64,000 nt of DNA, from contig NZ_CP013378.1 of assembly GCF_001718415.1 (NCBI RefSeq), forward strand, positions 4,650,001-4,714,000, written 5' to 3'. Below, in pieces: positions 25,032-33,921 of this stretch. Every line of letters starts with the position of its first letter. Within the stretch, counting starts at the first letter, position 1. The position numbers and the translations under genes were made by a program. The stretch comes from Burkholderia pseudomultivorans. Lineage in GTDB: Bacteria; Pseudomonadota; Gammaproteobacteria; Burkholderiales; Burkholderiaceae. A model generated the notes under the pieces. The model worked only from the letters and a program-made list of their open reading frames with translations, did no database searches and had not been told where the DNA came from.

Positions 25032-26267
25032 TCACGGGTTGATGTACTGGAACAACGACAGGTTCTGCAGCTGCGCGTAGGCCTTCTGCGCGCCGGTGAG
25101 CGCGTTCTGCATCTGCAGGAACTGGCTGATCGTCGTCACCATATTGGTGCTCGTCACGTCCGCGAGGTTGCTCGTGACCTGCAGCGTATTGGTCTGGTTC
25201 ACGGCCTGCATCGCCTGGATTTCCTGCTCGCGGCCGCCGACCGACGCCTGCACGGTGAGGATGTTCGTCATCGTGTTGTCGAGCTTGGTCGTGCCGGTCG
25301 TCATCGTGTTCGCGAGCGCGGCGGCCGCGGCCGTGTCGTTGCCGACCGGCACCTTCAGCGCGGCGATCATCGTGTCGAGCGTCGCGAACACGTCGGTGCC
25401 GGCCTGCGGCGCGGGCGTGACCGAGAACGTGTCGCCCGACGCCGGCGTGCCCGACACCGGCACCGTCAGCCCGTTGCCGAGCGCGATCGCCGTGCCCGCC
25501 TCGTACGGCTGCGGATCCGTCGTGGTCGCCGGCGTGGCGGTGTTGTCGGTCACCGTGTAGGTCGGCGCGTCCGACGTGCCGCCGAACGTGATCGTGAACT
25601 GGTGCGTGTTGGTCGCGGCCGACGGGTCCGTGATCGACACCGCGCCGATCGTGCCCGTGCCCAGGTTGCGCGCGCCGGCGGCCGGCACCGGCTGGCTGCC
25701 GAGCATCGGCACCGACATGAACACGCTCGCGCCGTCGTCGCCCTGCGCGATCGTGCGCGTGTCGGCGATCTGCACCTGGCGCGCGCCGCGGTCGCCGCTG
25801 TAGATCGCGCCGCCGCCCGTGCTGTTCGAGAACGGCGCCGTGGTCGACTGGTAACCGGCAAACAGGTAGTTGCCCGCGCCGTCGGTCGTGTTCGCGAGCG
25901 TCATCAGCTGGTCGCGATAGCCCTGCAGCTGCGTCGCGATCGCCGAGCGGTCGCTGTCGGACAGCGAGCCGTCGCCGGCCTGCATCACGCTCGAGTGGAT
26001 CGTGTTCAGCAGGTTGTTGACGGTCGTCAGCGTCTGGTCCTCCTTCTGCAGCGACGACAGCGCGACGTTCTGGTTCGTCGCGTACTGCGACAGCGTCGCC
26101 GAGGTCATCGACAACTGCACGGCCTGCGCAGCGCCGAGCGGGTTGTCGGCCGGCGTCGACAGGCTCACGCCGCTCGAGATCTGCTGGTAGAGCTGCGCGA
26201 GCTGCGCCTGCTGGTCGCTCATCTGCGCGACGTTGAGCTGGTAGAACTGGGCAGTGGAAATCCGCAT
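25032..26267 (-). CDS. flgL: Flagellar hook-associated protein 3 (FlgL)
   Basis: The 411-aa junction protein joins hook and filament at the cell exterior and is exported by the flagellar type III system. The N-terminal coiled-coil D0 region (MRISTAQFYQLNVAQMSDQQ, then LYQQISSGVSLSTPADNPLGA) and the C-terminal coiled coil (QFLQMQNALTGAQKAYAQLQ) are typical of FlgL and flagellin relatives. Residues of about 190-300 form a variable Thr/Ala-rich surface domain. It starts 17 bases after the flgK stop and shares the sigma-28 promoter upstream of flgK. Confidence 0.95.
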   Translation of the reverse strand: MRISTAQFYQLNVAQMSDQQAQLAQLYQQISSGVSLSTPADNPLGAAQAVQLSMTSATLSQYATNQNVALSSLQKEDQTLTTVNNLLNTIHSSVMQAGDGSLSDSDRSAIATQLQGYRDQLMTLANTTDGAGNYLFAGYQSTTAPFSNSTGGGAIYSGDRGARQVQIADTRTIAQGDDGASVFMSVPMLGSQPVPAAGARNLGTGTIGAVSITDPSAATNTHQFTITFGGTSDAPTYTVTDNTATPATTTDPQPYEAGTAIALGNGLTVPVSGTPASGDTFSVTPAPQAGTDVFATLDTMIAALKVPVGNDTAAAAALANTMTTGTTKLDNTMTNILTVQASVGGREQEIQAMQAVNQTNTLQVTSNLADVTSTNMVTTISQFLQMQNALTGAQKAYAQLQNLSLFQYINP

Positions 26268-26284
26268 CGCTTCGATCCCCGGAA

Positions 26285-28264
26285 TCAGTTGAACAGGCCG
26301 AGCACGGTCTGGAACAGCGTCGCCGCCGTCTGGATCACCTTCGCGTTCGCCTGGTAGAGCTGCTGGTACTGCATCAGGTTGGCCGCTTCCTCGTTCTGGT
26401 TCACGCCCGACACCGACTGCTGCGACGCGGTGATCTGGCCGACCAGCGCGGTCTGCGCGGCGCTCGACGACTTCAGCTGGCTCGCCGCGTTGCCGATGTT
26501 GTTCACGTAGCTCGCGTAGGCGCCCGTCAGCGTGACCGTGCCGTTGCCGAACGACTTCGCGCTGACGAGCTTCGACAATGCGAGTGCGTTGGTGCCGTCG
26601 TTGGTGCCGCCGGCGTACGGGCCGATCTTGAACTGGTCGCCGTCGGCCGGCGCGCCCGACAGCGACACCGTCACGCCGTTGATCGCGCCCGGCGCGGTGC
26701 CCGACATCGTCAGCGTCGCGCCGACCGACGGGTCGTACGGCACCGGCGTCGACGGGTCGGTGATCGTCACCTGCTGCGGCGGCGTGCCGGCGATCGTCAC
26801 GGTCGTGCCGGCCGGGAAGCCCGACAGCGACTTCGACGCCGCGTCGTAGGTCAGCGTGGTCGACGGCGCCTGGTAGCCGGCGCTCACCGCGCCCTGCGTG
26901 ATGGTGGCGGTGCCGGCATTCGTCGATACGGCCGACGACACGACCGGCGACGCGGCCGCGATCGCCGAGCCGTTCGAGGTCGCGAGGCCGAAGCCGTCGA
27001 GCGCACCGCGCGTGGGCAGCACCGTGAACTGGTCGCCGGCGCTCATCGCGCCCGACGAGAACGAGAAGTCGAGGCCGCCGATCGAAGCCGGCATCGACTT
27101 CGAGGTGCCGACCACCGAGCCGCTCGCGCGATCGGTCAGCGTGTACTGGGTGCCGTCGTACGACAGCGTGTAGTCGCCCGTGGTCGGCTGCGACGCGTCG
27201 GTGAACGACACGGACAGCGCCGCGTCGCCCTTGTTCTGCTGGTTCGCGTAGACCGTCGGCGCGCCGACCGCGAACAGCTTGCCGCCGACGTTGCCCGACA
27301 GGTCGATGCCGAGCGCGTTCTGCGCGTTGACCTGCGCGGCGAAGCTCGTCGCGATCGCGCCGAGCTGCGCCTGCGCGGGGTCGAGCGTCTGGCTGCGGAA
27401 CGCGAGCAGGCCGCCGAGCGTGCCGCCCGACAGCGACGCGTCGGACAGGTACTGGTTCTGGCCCGGCGGGTTCGCGCCGGCGATCCCCTGCGACACGACG
27501 GTCAGCTCGCTCGGATCGGACGGCGACGTGACGGCCGCGAGTTGGTAGCTCTTGTCGGCGACGACGAGCGGCTGGCCGCCCGCGAGGAACACGCTGTAGC
27601 CGTCGCTGTTGCGCACCACCTGCACGCCCGCGAGGCCCGACAGGTTCGACACCGCGAGGTCGCGCTGGTCCATCAGCTGGTTCGGCGGCTGGCCCTGGCT
27701 GCTCGCCGCGGCGATCTGCTGGTTCAGCTGCGCGATCTGCGCGGTGTACGCGTTGATCTGCGACACGGTGCTCGTCAGCTGCGTATTCACGCTCTGGCGC
27801 AGCGCGTCGTACTGCTGGCCGGCCGCCGTGATCTGGTCGGCCAGCGTCTGCGCATTGCTCATCGCGGTCTGCCGCACCGAGGTGTCGGCGGCGTTGTTCG
27901 CGACGTTCTGCAGCCCGGTGAAATAGTTCGTGATCGCGGTCGAGATCCCGGCCGTCGGGCTGCCGACGTAGTTGTTCAGCTGCGCGACGAGCGAATACCA
28001 GGTCGACAGCGCGCCGCCCTGCGTCTGCGCGGTGTTCAGCTGGTCGCTCAGGTACTGGCTGTACTGCCGCTGCACGGTGACGGTGTTGACGCCTTGCGGC
28101 ATGTAGCCGCTGCTCGTGTACTGGCCGCTCGCCTCGGCATAGACGGGCCGCTCGACCGAATAGCCCGGCGTCGCGGCGTTGCTGATGTTCTGGCCGGTCG
28201 TCGTGAGGCCCCAGAGTGCGGCATTCAGGCCGCTGACGCCGAGGTTCATGAGTGTGTTGGACAT
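26285..28264 (-). CDS. flgK: Flagellar hook-associated protein 1 (FlgK)
   Basis: The 659-aa first hook-filament junction protein begins MSNTLMNLGVSGLNAALWGL and TTTGQNISNAATPGYSVERP, the rod/hook family N terminus, and ends with a helical D0 region (EEAANLMQYQQLYQANAKVIQ). The central 400 residues form the exposed domains. The size is larger than the enterobacterial protein (about 550 aa), mostly from the variable middle. A sigma-28 promoter lies about 60 bases upstream, so flgK-flgL are late genes. Confidence 0.95.
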   Translation of the reverse strand: MSNTLMNLGVSGLNAALWGLTTTGQNISNAATPGYSVERPVYAEASGQYTSSGYMPQGVNTVTVQRQYSQYLSDQLNTAQTQGGALSTWYSLVAQLNNYVGSPTAGISTAITNYFTGLQNVANNAADTSVRQTAMSNAQTLADQITAAGQQYDALRQSVNTQLTSTVSQINAYTAQIAQLNQQIAAASSQGQPPNQLMDQRDLAVSNLSGLAGVQVVRNSDGYSVFLAGGQPLVVADKSYQLAAVTSPSDPSELTVVSQGIAGANPPGQNQYLSDASLSGGTLGGLLAFRSQTLDPAQAQLGAIATSFAAQVNAQNALGIDLSGNVGGKLFAVGAPTVYANQQNKGDAALSVSFTDASQPTTGDYTLSYDGTQYTLTDRASGSVVGTSKSMPASIGGLDFSFSSGAMSAGDQFTVLPTRGALDGFGLATSNGSAIAAASPVVSSAVSTNAGTATITQGAVSAGYQAPSTTLTYDAASKSLSGFPAGTTVTIAGTPPQQVTITDPSTPVPYDPSVGATLTMSGTAPGAINGVTVSLSGAPADGDQFKIGPYAGGTNDGTNALALSKLVSAKSFGNGTVTLTGAYASYVNNIGNAASQLKSSSAAQTALVGQITASQQSVSGVNQNEEAANLMQYQQLYQANAKVIQTAATLFQTVLGLFN

Positions 28265-28319
28265 GCGCGATCCTGATGAGCCGGCCGCGCTGCGGCCGCC
28301 GGGTTGCGTGACTCCCGGT

Positions 28320-28346
28320 ATAACGGCCGCGGATCGGAAAAATTGA
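28320..28346 (-). promoter_or_regulatory. Sigma-28 promoter of flgKL
   Basis: On the minus strand TCAATTTT (28339-28346), an 11-base spacer and GCCGTTAT (28320-28327). Against the enteric FliA consensus TAAAGTTT-N11-GCCGATAA it matches 12 of 16 positions, and its -10 is identical to that of the flgM promoter. Confidence 0.65.
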
Positions 28347-28444
28347 GGGAAAAATGCGCATACGACGCACCGACGCGCGTCGATGCGCATCGTGCGTCGA
28401 AACTGCGGGCGGCGGGCGCGCGCGACGGCGCGCCCACGGCGGCG

Positions 28445-29200
28445 TCAGGCCCGCGCGAGCGAGCGGCGCTTCATCTCGAGTTGCGTGATCAGCCGCTGCA
28501 GCGTGTTCTCCGCGCTGCCCGGCAGCGACAGGAAGCGAAAGCCGAGCTGGTAGCGCCGCGAGCCGTTGGGCATCTGCGTCGAGCGCTGCGACACGAGCTG
28601 CAGATCGAGCGACAGCTTGCCATGGCCGTTCAGCTCGAGCTCGGCACCGGGCAGCTGCGTGCCGACCTCCAGCGTCTCGACGCGCTCGTCGGCCGTGCGC
28701 AGCCCGACGCCGCCGAGCGACAGGTTGTGCACCTCGAACACGAAGCTTTCGCCGCTCGGCAGCGTGCCGCGGCACAGATACGGATCGACGACCGGCGCGT
28801 CGACGCGGAAATATTCGCGGCGCTGGATGCAGACCAGCACGTCGGGGAAATCGGCGACGAACGCGGGCAGCCCCTCGTAGCGCGTCTCGCGCGGCGTGCC
28901 GGTCGAGAATTCGACGCGCACGCCTTCCGGCGCGGCCGAGAACGTGCAGTGCGACGCGGCGAGGATGCCGGCGTTCTGCTCGGCCAGCGCGCCCCAGTCG
29001 AACGTGAACGTGCGCGCGCCGACATCGACCTCGAGCAGCCGCGTGACGAGCTGGCCGCCCGGATACTGGACGGTCAGGAAATCGCCGCGGTTCACGAGGT
29101 TGCGCAACTGCACGCCGATCTCCAGCGGATTGCGGCGGGCAAAGTCGGGGCCGGAATGGCCTGCATCCAGGCTCGGATCCGTCGACGTTTCGATATTCAT
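28445..29200 (-). CDS. ycgR: Flagellar brake protein (YcgR family, PilZ domain)
   Basis: The 251-aa cytoplasmic protein slows the flagellar motor when it binds cyclic di-GMP. The N-terminal YcgR domain covers about residues 20-120, and the PilZ domain starts at 122. The nucleotide-binding motifs are intact: RREYFR (residues 127-132) and NLSLGG (159-164). It lies between flgJ and flgK, splitting the usual flgBCDEFGHIJKL order. Its own sigma-28 promoter is at 29293-29319, and a terminator-like hairpin lies in the leader. Placing the brake under the late sigma factor means it appears only once basal bodies are complete. Confidence 0.92.
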   Translation of the reverse strand: MNIETSTDPSLDAGHSGPDFARRNPLEIGVQLRNLVNRGDFLTVQYPGGQLVTRLLEVDVGARTFTFDWGALAEQNAGILAASHCTFSAAPEGVRVEFSTGTPRETRYEGLPAFVADFPDVLVCIQRREYFRVDAPVVDPYLCRGTLPSGESFVFEVHNLSLGGVGLRTADERVETLEVGTQLPGAELELNGHGKLSLDLQLVSQRSTQMPNGSRRYQLGFRFLSLPGSAENTLQRLITQLEMKRRSLARA

Positions 29201-29248
29201 GGCTAGCCGGTCTTTCTTGTCGTGGGCGCACGGGCAACCGGTGCGCGG

Positions 29249-29276
29249 TAAAACCGGGCCAGAAAGCGGGCCCGGT
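29249..29276 (-). terminator. Terminator-like hairpin in the ycgR leader
   Basis: A perfect 8-bp stem (29253-29260 with 29269-29276, ACCGGGCC/GGCCCGGT, loop of eight), followed on the minus strand by UUUU. It lies between the ycgR sigma-28 promoter and the ycgR AUG, so it could end transcripts coming from flgJ, or attenuate ycgR itself. Confidence 0.5.
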
Positions 29277-29292
29277 CACAGGTCTCTCACAC

Positions 29293-29319
29293 TTAGCGGC
29301 AGTGCTGACCGAAAGTTTA
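29293..29319 (-). promoter_or_regulatory. Sigma-28 promoter of ycgR
   Basis: On the minus strand TAAACTTT (29312-29319), an 11-base spacer and GCCGCTAA (29293-29300). It matches 14 of 16 positions of the FliA consensus, the best of the three in this window. Confidence 0.75.
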
Positions 29320-29436
29320 GAACGATTTGCCGATTTTTTTCGCGCAAACGTTGAAACCGCGCGCGGCGGGCGGCCGGGCGCGGTCCGGAGGGTCGGGCGA
29401 CGGGCAGCCGGCAGCCGGCCGCCGGCGGCCGGCCCG

Positions 29437-30429
29437 TCAGCCGATCTGCTGCATGATCGAGATCAGCTTCTTCGCGTAGTTCGGGTCGGTCGCATAGCCT
29501 GCCTTCTGCAGCCCGTGCGCGAAACCCTCGACGCTGCGGCTCGCGCTCAGCACGCCAGCATAGCGCGGATTGTTCTTCAGCAGGTTCGCGTAATCGGTCA
29601 TCGCGTGCTCGTACGAATCGTACGCGCGGAACTTCGCGACGACGCGGCGCGGCGTGCCGTTCACGTATTCGGTCGTCAGCGCCGACACCGTGCGGCCGGT
29701 CCAGCCCTTGGTCGCCTTGATGCCGAATACGTTGTGGCTGGTCGAGCCGTCGGCCGCGCGGATCTCGCGCTTGCCCCAGCCCGATTCGAGCGCCGCCTGC
29801 CCGACGATGAAGCGCGCCGGGATGCCGGTCGCCGCGCTCGCCGCCTGCGCGGGGGCCGCCAGCCGGTCGACGAACGCGTCCGCGTCCGGCGAGCCGCTCG
29901 CGCCCTTCAGCGGCGGCGTCAGCGCGCTGCCGGCCGTATAGCCGCGCGCGCCCGCGAGGCCGCCGTTGTTCGACGCGGCATTCGCATAGGCCTTCGCCAT
30001 CGCGTTCATCGCGGCGAGGCTGCCCTCGTTGCCGGACTCGCCGAAGCCGGCAGCGCCGAGCCCGGCCGCGCCGAGATCGGCCGCCGTGCCGCCGCCCGCG
30101 CCCTGCCCCGCATTGCGCATCAGCTGCTTCATCAGCGCGTCGGCGACGCCGATTCCGCGCGACGACATCTGCTGCGCGAGCTGCTGGTCGAGCATCGACG
30201 TGTACATCTTCGACGTATGCGAGTCGAACAGCCCGCCGTCGGGCGTCGCGTCGCGCATGCTCTTCAGCATCATCTGCGTGAACATCGCGTCGAACTGGCC
30301 CGCGACGAGCTTCGCGCCGCCCTGCGGCGACTGCTTCACCTGCGCGCGCAGCGCGTCGAAGCCCTGTACGTCGAGCGCGAAGCGCTGCGTGAGGTCGCCC
30401 GCGCCCGGAAGATTCGCCGAATTCGCCAT
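29437..30429 (-). CDS. flgJ: Flagellar rod assembly protein / peptidoglycan hydrolase (FlgJ)
   Basis: This 330-aa bifunctional periplasmic protein has an N-terminal rod-cap domain (residues 1-105, with QFDAMFTQMMLKSMRDA) and a C-terminal GH73 glucosaminidase domain (about 180-330) that opens the cell wall for the rod. The catalytic Glu is Glu215 in QAALESGWG. A Gly/Ala-rich linker at 108-175 joins them. There is no signal peptide, as expected for export through the flagellar apparatus. It starts directly after the flgI stop codon. Confidence 0.94.
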   Translation of the reverse strand: MANSANLPGAGDLTQRFALDVQGFDALRAQVKQSPQGGAKLVAGQFDAMFTQMMLKSMRDATPDGGLFDSHTSKMYTSMLDQQLAQQMSSRGIGVADALMKQLMRNAGQGAGGGTAADLGAAGLGAAGFGESGNEGSLAAMNAMAKAYANAASNNGGLAGARGYTAGSALTPPLKGASGSPDADAFVDRLAAPAQAASAATGIPARFIVGQAALESGWGKREIRAADGSTSHNVFGIKATKGWTGRTVSALTTEYVNGTPRRVVAKFRAYDSYEHAMTDYANLLKNNPRYAGVLSASRSVEGFAHGLQKAGYATDPNYAKKLISIMQQIG

Positions 30430-31602
30430 TTAGATGATCTCCAGGTCCGCGCGCAGCGCACCGGCCGCCTTCATCGCCTGCAGGATCGACATCAGGTCGG
30501 CCGGCGTCGCGCCGAGCGTGTTGAGCGCCTTCACGACGTCGGCGAGGTTCGCGCCGGCCGTCACCATCTTCAGCGCGCCGTTGTCCTGCTTCAGCTGGAT
30601 CTGCGACTGCTGCGCGACCACCGTCTGCCCGTTCGAGAACGGCCCCGGCTGCGACACGACCGGCTGCGTGTTGACGACGACCGACAGGTTGCCGTGCGCG
30701 ACCGCGCAACTTTGCAGCGTGACCATCTGGTTCATCACGATCGAGCCGGTGCGCGCGTTCAGGATCACCTTCGCGGCCGCCTTGTCCGGGCTCACGTCGA
30801 GGTTCTGCAGGCGCGCCATGAACGCGACCTGCTGCGCCGGGTCGGCCGGCGCGGCGAGCTGGATCGTGCGGCCGTCGAGCGCCGTCGCGACGCCCGGGCC
30901 GAAGTTCGAATTGACCGCCGACACGATGCGCTGCGCGGTGCCGTAGTCCATGTCGTTCAGCTGCAGCTGCAGCATGCCGTTCATCTGCGCGAGCGCGTTC
31001 GGCACCGAGCGCTCGACGATCGCGCCGCCGACGATGCGCCCGGCCGCGAGCTGGTTCACCTGCACGCGGCTGCCGTTCGCGCTGGCGCCCGCGCCGCCGA
31101 CCGCCATGTTGCCCTGCGCGAGCGCATACACCTGCCCGTCCGCGCCCTTCAGCGGCGTGAGCAGCAGCGTGCCGCCGCGCAGGCTCTTCGCGTTGCCGAG
31201 CGACGACACCGTCACGTCGAGCGCCTCGCCCGGCCGTGCGAACGGCGGCAGCGTCGCGGTCACCATCACGGCCGCGACGTTCTTCAGCTGCATGTTGTTG
31301 AGCTGCGACGCACCGCCGTTGGCCGAGCCGTTGTTGATCGAGATGCCGAGGTTCGCGAGCATGTTCGCGAGCGTCTGGGTCGTAAACGGCGTCTGCATCG
31401 TCTGGTCGCCGGTGCCGTCGAGGCCGACGACGAGGCCATAGCCGATCAGCGGGTTGTCGCGCACGCCCTGGATCTGCGCGAGGTCCTTCAGGCGCTCGGC
31501 GCGCGCGGGGCCTGCGCCGAGCCCGCACACGGCGGCGACCAGCAGCAGCGCGGCGGCGGCATGCGCGCGAAACGACAGGCGACGAAGTACGGTCTTGTGC
31601 AT
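30430..31602 (-). CDS. flgI: Flagellar P-ring protein (FlgI)
   Basis: The 390-aa periplasmic protein forms the P-ring around the rod in the peptidoglycan layer. A Sec signal peptide covers about residues 1-34 (ending AGPARA), and the mature start [20 protein letters not shown] is nearly invariant in the family. [18 protein letters not shown] and the C-terminal [19 protein letters not shown] are also typical. The ATG at 31602 is used: GTG codons four and three positions earlier lie inside flgH. GGTGA overlapping the flgH stop acts as ribosome site, so translation is coupled. Confidence 0.94.
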   Translation of the reverse strand: MHKTVLRRLSFRAHAAAALLLVAAVCGLGAGPARAERLKDLAQIQGVRDNPLIGYGLVVGLDGTGDQTMQTPFTTQTLANMLANLGISINNGSANGGASQLNNMQLKNVAAVMVTATLPPFARPGEALDVTVSSLGNAKSLRGGTLLLTPLKGADGQVYALAQGNMAVGGAGASANGSRVQVNQLAAGRIVGGAIVERSVPNALAQMNGMLQLQLNDMDYGTAQRIVSAVNSNFGPGVATALDGRTIQLAAPADPAQQVAFMARLQNLDVSPDKAAAKVILNARTGSIVMNQMVTLQSCAVAHGNLSVVVNTQPVVSQPGPFSNGQTVVAQQSQIQLKQDNGALKMVTAGANLADVVKALNTLGATPADLMSILQAMKAAGALRADLEII

Positions 31603-31607
31603 CGGCG

Positions 31608-32297
31608 TCACCACGGCGCGATATTGAGGAAGAAGCGCTGCAGCCAGCCCATCGTCTCGGCTTCGTTGATGTAGCCCTTCGCCGAGTATTCGATCCGCGC
31701 GTCGGCGACCTGCGTCGAGTACACCGAATTCGAGCCGGAGATCGTGTTCGGATTGACGACGCCCGAGAAGCGCACGAATTCGTTGCCCTGGTTGATCAGC
31801 ATCTGCTTTTCGCCGCTGACCACCAGGTTGCCGTTCGGCAGCACGTTGGTGACGGTCACCGTGATCGTGCCGTTGAACGTGTTCGCCGCGCTCGCGCCGC
31901 CGGTCGCGGCGAACTTGTTGTCGCCCGACGCCGACAGGTTCGCCTTGCTGAACAGCCCGCCGAGGAAGCCGGCCGTCGGCACGTTGAAGTCGGTGTTGCC
32001 CTGCCGGTTGGTGTTCGCGCCCGACGACTTGGTCGCGTTGATGTTTTCCGCGATCACGATCGTCAGGATGTCGCCGACGTTGCGCGGCCGCTGATCCTCG
32101 AACAGCGGCCGGCCCGCGTAGCCGGGATTGAAGATCGAGCCGGGCGCCTGCATCGACACCGGCATCGGCGGCTGCGCCGTCATCGGCTGCTGGATGATCG
32201 GCTCGTGCGGAATCTGCGCGCAGCCGGCGAACGCCGCCACCGCGACCGCGCAGGCGGCGCGGACGGTGACGGACGGGAGGAGGCGAACCTGCTTCAT
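31608..32297 (-). CDS. flgH: Flagellar L-ring lipoprotein (FlgH)
   Basis: The 229-aa precursor of the outer-membrane L-ring has a lipoprotein signal with lipobox FAGC (Cys26). Family motifs are [40 protein letters not shown] and the C-terminal [20 protein letters not shown] followed by FFLNIAPW. Together with FlgI it makes the bushing that lets the rod turn through the envelope. It starts 20 bases after the flgG stop. Confidence 0.95.
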   Translation of the reverse strand: MKQVRLLPSVTVRAACAVAVAAFAGCAQIPHEPIIQQPMTAQPPMPVSMQAPGSIFNPGYAGRPLFEDQRPRNVGDILTIVIAENINATKSSGANTNRQGNTDFNVPTAGFLGGLFSKANLSASGDNKFAATGGASAANTFNGTITVTVTNVLPNGNLVVSGEKQMLINQGNEFVRFSGVVNPNTISGSNSVYSTQVADARIEYSAKGYINEAETMGWLQRFFLNIAPW

Positions 32298-32317
32298 GGC
32301 AACGACGGGATGTCCGG

Positions 32318-33106
32318 TTAACTCTTCATCTGCGTGACGGTCTGCAGCATCTGGTCGGACGTCGTCACGGCCTTGCTGTTGATCTCGTACGCGCGCTGCG
32401 TCTGGATCATGTTGACCAGCTCCTGCACCACGTTCACGTTCGACGCCTCGACATAGCCCTGGTTGAGCGTGCCCGCGCCGTTCAGGCCCGGCTGCGACAC
32501 GTTCGGCGCGCCCGACGAGGTGGTCTCGGAGAACAGGTTCTCGCCGCGCGCCTCGAGGCCGGCCGGGTTGATGAAGGTCGCGATCTGCAGCGAGCCGATC
32601 TGCACCGCGTTGCTCGAGCCCGGCTGCGTGACCGACACGACGCCGTCCTTGCCGATCGTCAGCGACGTCGCGTTCTGCGGCACCGTGATCGCCGGCAGGA
32701 TCTGGTAGCCGCTCGACGTGACGAGCTGGCCCTGCGCGTTGGTCTGGAACGAGCCGTCGCGCGTGTACGCGTTGGTGCCGTCCGGCATCAGCACCTGGAA
32801 GAAGCCCGCGCCGTTGATCGCGACGTCCTTCGAGTTGCCGGTCTGCGTGAGGCTGCCCTGCGTGTACAGGCGCTCGGTCGCGACCTGCTGCACGCCGGTG
32901 CCGAGCTGCAGGCCCGACGGCAGCTCGGTCTGCTGCGTCGAGTTCGCGCCGGGCTGGCGGATGGTCTGGTACAGCAGGTCCTCGAACACCGCGCGCGAGC
33001 CCTTGAAGCCGTTGGTGCTGACGTTCGCGAGGTTGTTCGAGATCACGTCCATCTGCGCCTGCTGCGCATTCATGCCGGTGGCGGCGATATAGAGCGAACG
33101 ATTCAC
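32318..33106 (-). CDS. flgG: Flagellar distal rod protein (FlgG)
   Basis: The 262-aa protein builds the distal rod. [20 protein letters not shown] and [20 protein letters not shown] are the standard N terminus of FlgG, and [20 protein letters not shown] the C terminus. The length equals the enterobacterial protein (260 aa). It is exported without a cleaved signal. It lies between flgF and flgH with short gaps. Confidence 0.95.
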   Translation of the reverse strand: MNRSLYIAATGMNAQQAQMDVISNNLANVSTNGFKGSRAVFEDLLYQTIRQPGANSTQQTELPSGLQLGTGVQQVATERLYTQGSLTQTGNSKDVAINGAGFFQVLMPDGTNAYTRDGSFQTNAQGQLVTSSGYQILPAITVPQNATSLTIGKDGVVSVTQPGSSNAVQIGSLQIATFINPAGLEARGENLFSETTSSGAPNVSQPGLNGAGTLNQGYVEASNVNVVQELVNMIQTQRAYEINSKAVTTSDQMLQTVTQMKS

Positions 33107-33142
33107 TTGTTAGGTTCTCCTGCTAGGGCTGGCGCGAGTCGC

Positions 33143-33901
33143 TCAGCTGAAGTTGAGCAGCTGGTTCGCCGACTGCTCGTTCTGGTCGGCCGTCTGGATC
33201 AGCTTCGACTGAAGCTGGAACGCACGCGCGTTGTCGATCATCGCGACCATCGCGGTCACCGGGTTCACGTTGCTGCCTTCGAGCGAGTTCGGCGTGACGA
33301 CGACGTTCGGGTCGGCATCGGCCGGATTGCCGTCGGCGGTGCGGAACAGCCCGTCGTTGCCGCGCGTGAGCGTGGCCGGATCGGGATTGACGAGCTTCAT
33401 CTGGTCGACGATCGCGACCGCCGTCGGCGGGTCGCCCGGCATCAGCGCCGACACCGTGCCGTCCTTGCCGATCGTCACTTCCGCGTTCGGCGGCACCGAG
33501 ATCGGGCCGCCGTTGCCGACCACCGGCAGGTTGCTCGCGTTGACGAGCTGGCCGTTCTGGTCGACGTGCAGGTTGCCGGCGCGCGTATACGCCTCGCTGC
33601 CGTCGGCCAGCTGCACGGACAGCCAGCCGGCGCCCTGCACGGCGACGTCGAGCGGATTGCCGGTGCGCGTGATCGGCCCCGGCGCGAAGTCCGCGCCCGG
33701 CGTCGAAGCGAGCACGTAGGTGCGCGTCGTCGTCGGGTCGACCGTGCTGCCGTCGCCGAAATTCATCGGCACCGCGCGATAGGTCGCGAGCTGCGCGCGA
33801 AAGCCCGTCGTCGATGCGTTCGCGAGGTTGTTCGCGACGATCGCCTGCTGGTCGAGCGACTGCGACGCGCCCGTCATCGCCGTGTAGATCAGTCGGTCCA
33901 T
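33143..33901 (-). CDS. flgF: Flagellar proximal rod protein (FlgF)
   Basis: The 252-aa proximal rod subunit opens MDRLIYTAMTGASQSLDQQA and VANNLANASTTGFRAQLATY and ends with the helical PVTAMVAMIDNARAFQLQSK region, as in FlgF. The order flgE-flgF-flgG follows the usual cluster. No signal peptide is present; export uses the flagellar type III pathway. Confidence 0.95.
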   Translation of the reverse strand: MDRLIYTAMTGASQSLDQQAIVANNLANASTTGFRAQLATYRAVPMNFGDGSTVDPTTTRTYVLASTPGADFAPGPITRTGNPLDVAVQGAGWLSVQLADGSEAYTRAGNLHVDQNGQLVNASNLPVVGNGGPISVPPNAEVTIGKDGTVSALMPGDPPTAVAIVDQMKLVNPDPATLTRGNDGLFRTADGNPADADPNVVVTPNSLEGSNVNPVTAMVAMIDNARAFQLQSKLIQTADQNEQSANQLLNFS

Positions 33902-33921
33902 GGCTGCCCGTTATCCGCGCG

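Noticed and set aside
25032..29279. Apparent 1400-codon fusion ending in FlgL
   Set aside because: The upstream part is out of frame with flgK and ycgR and has no family similarity. FlgL begins at 26267 with its conserved N terminus.
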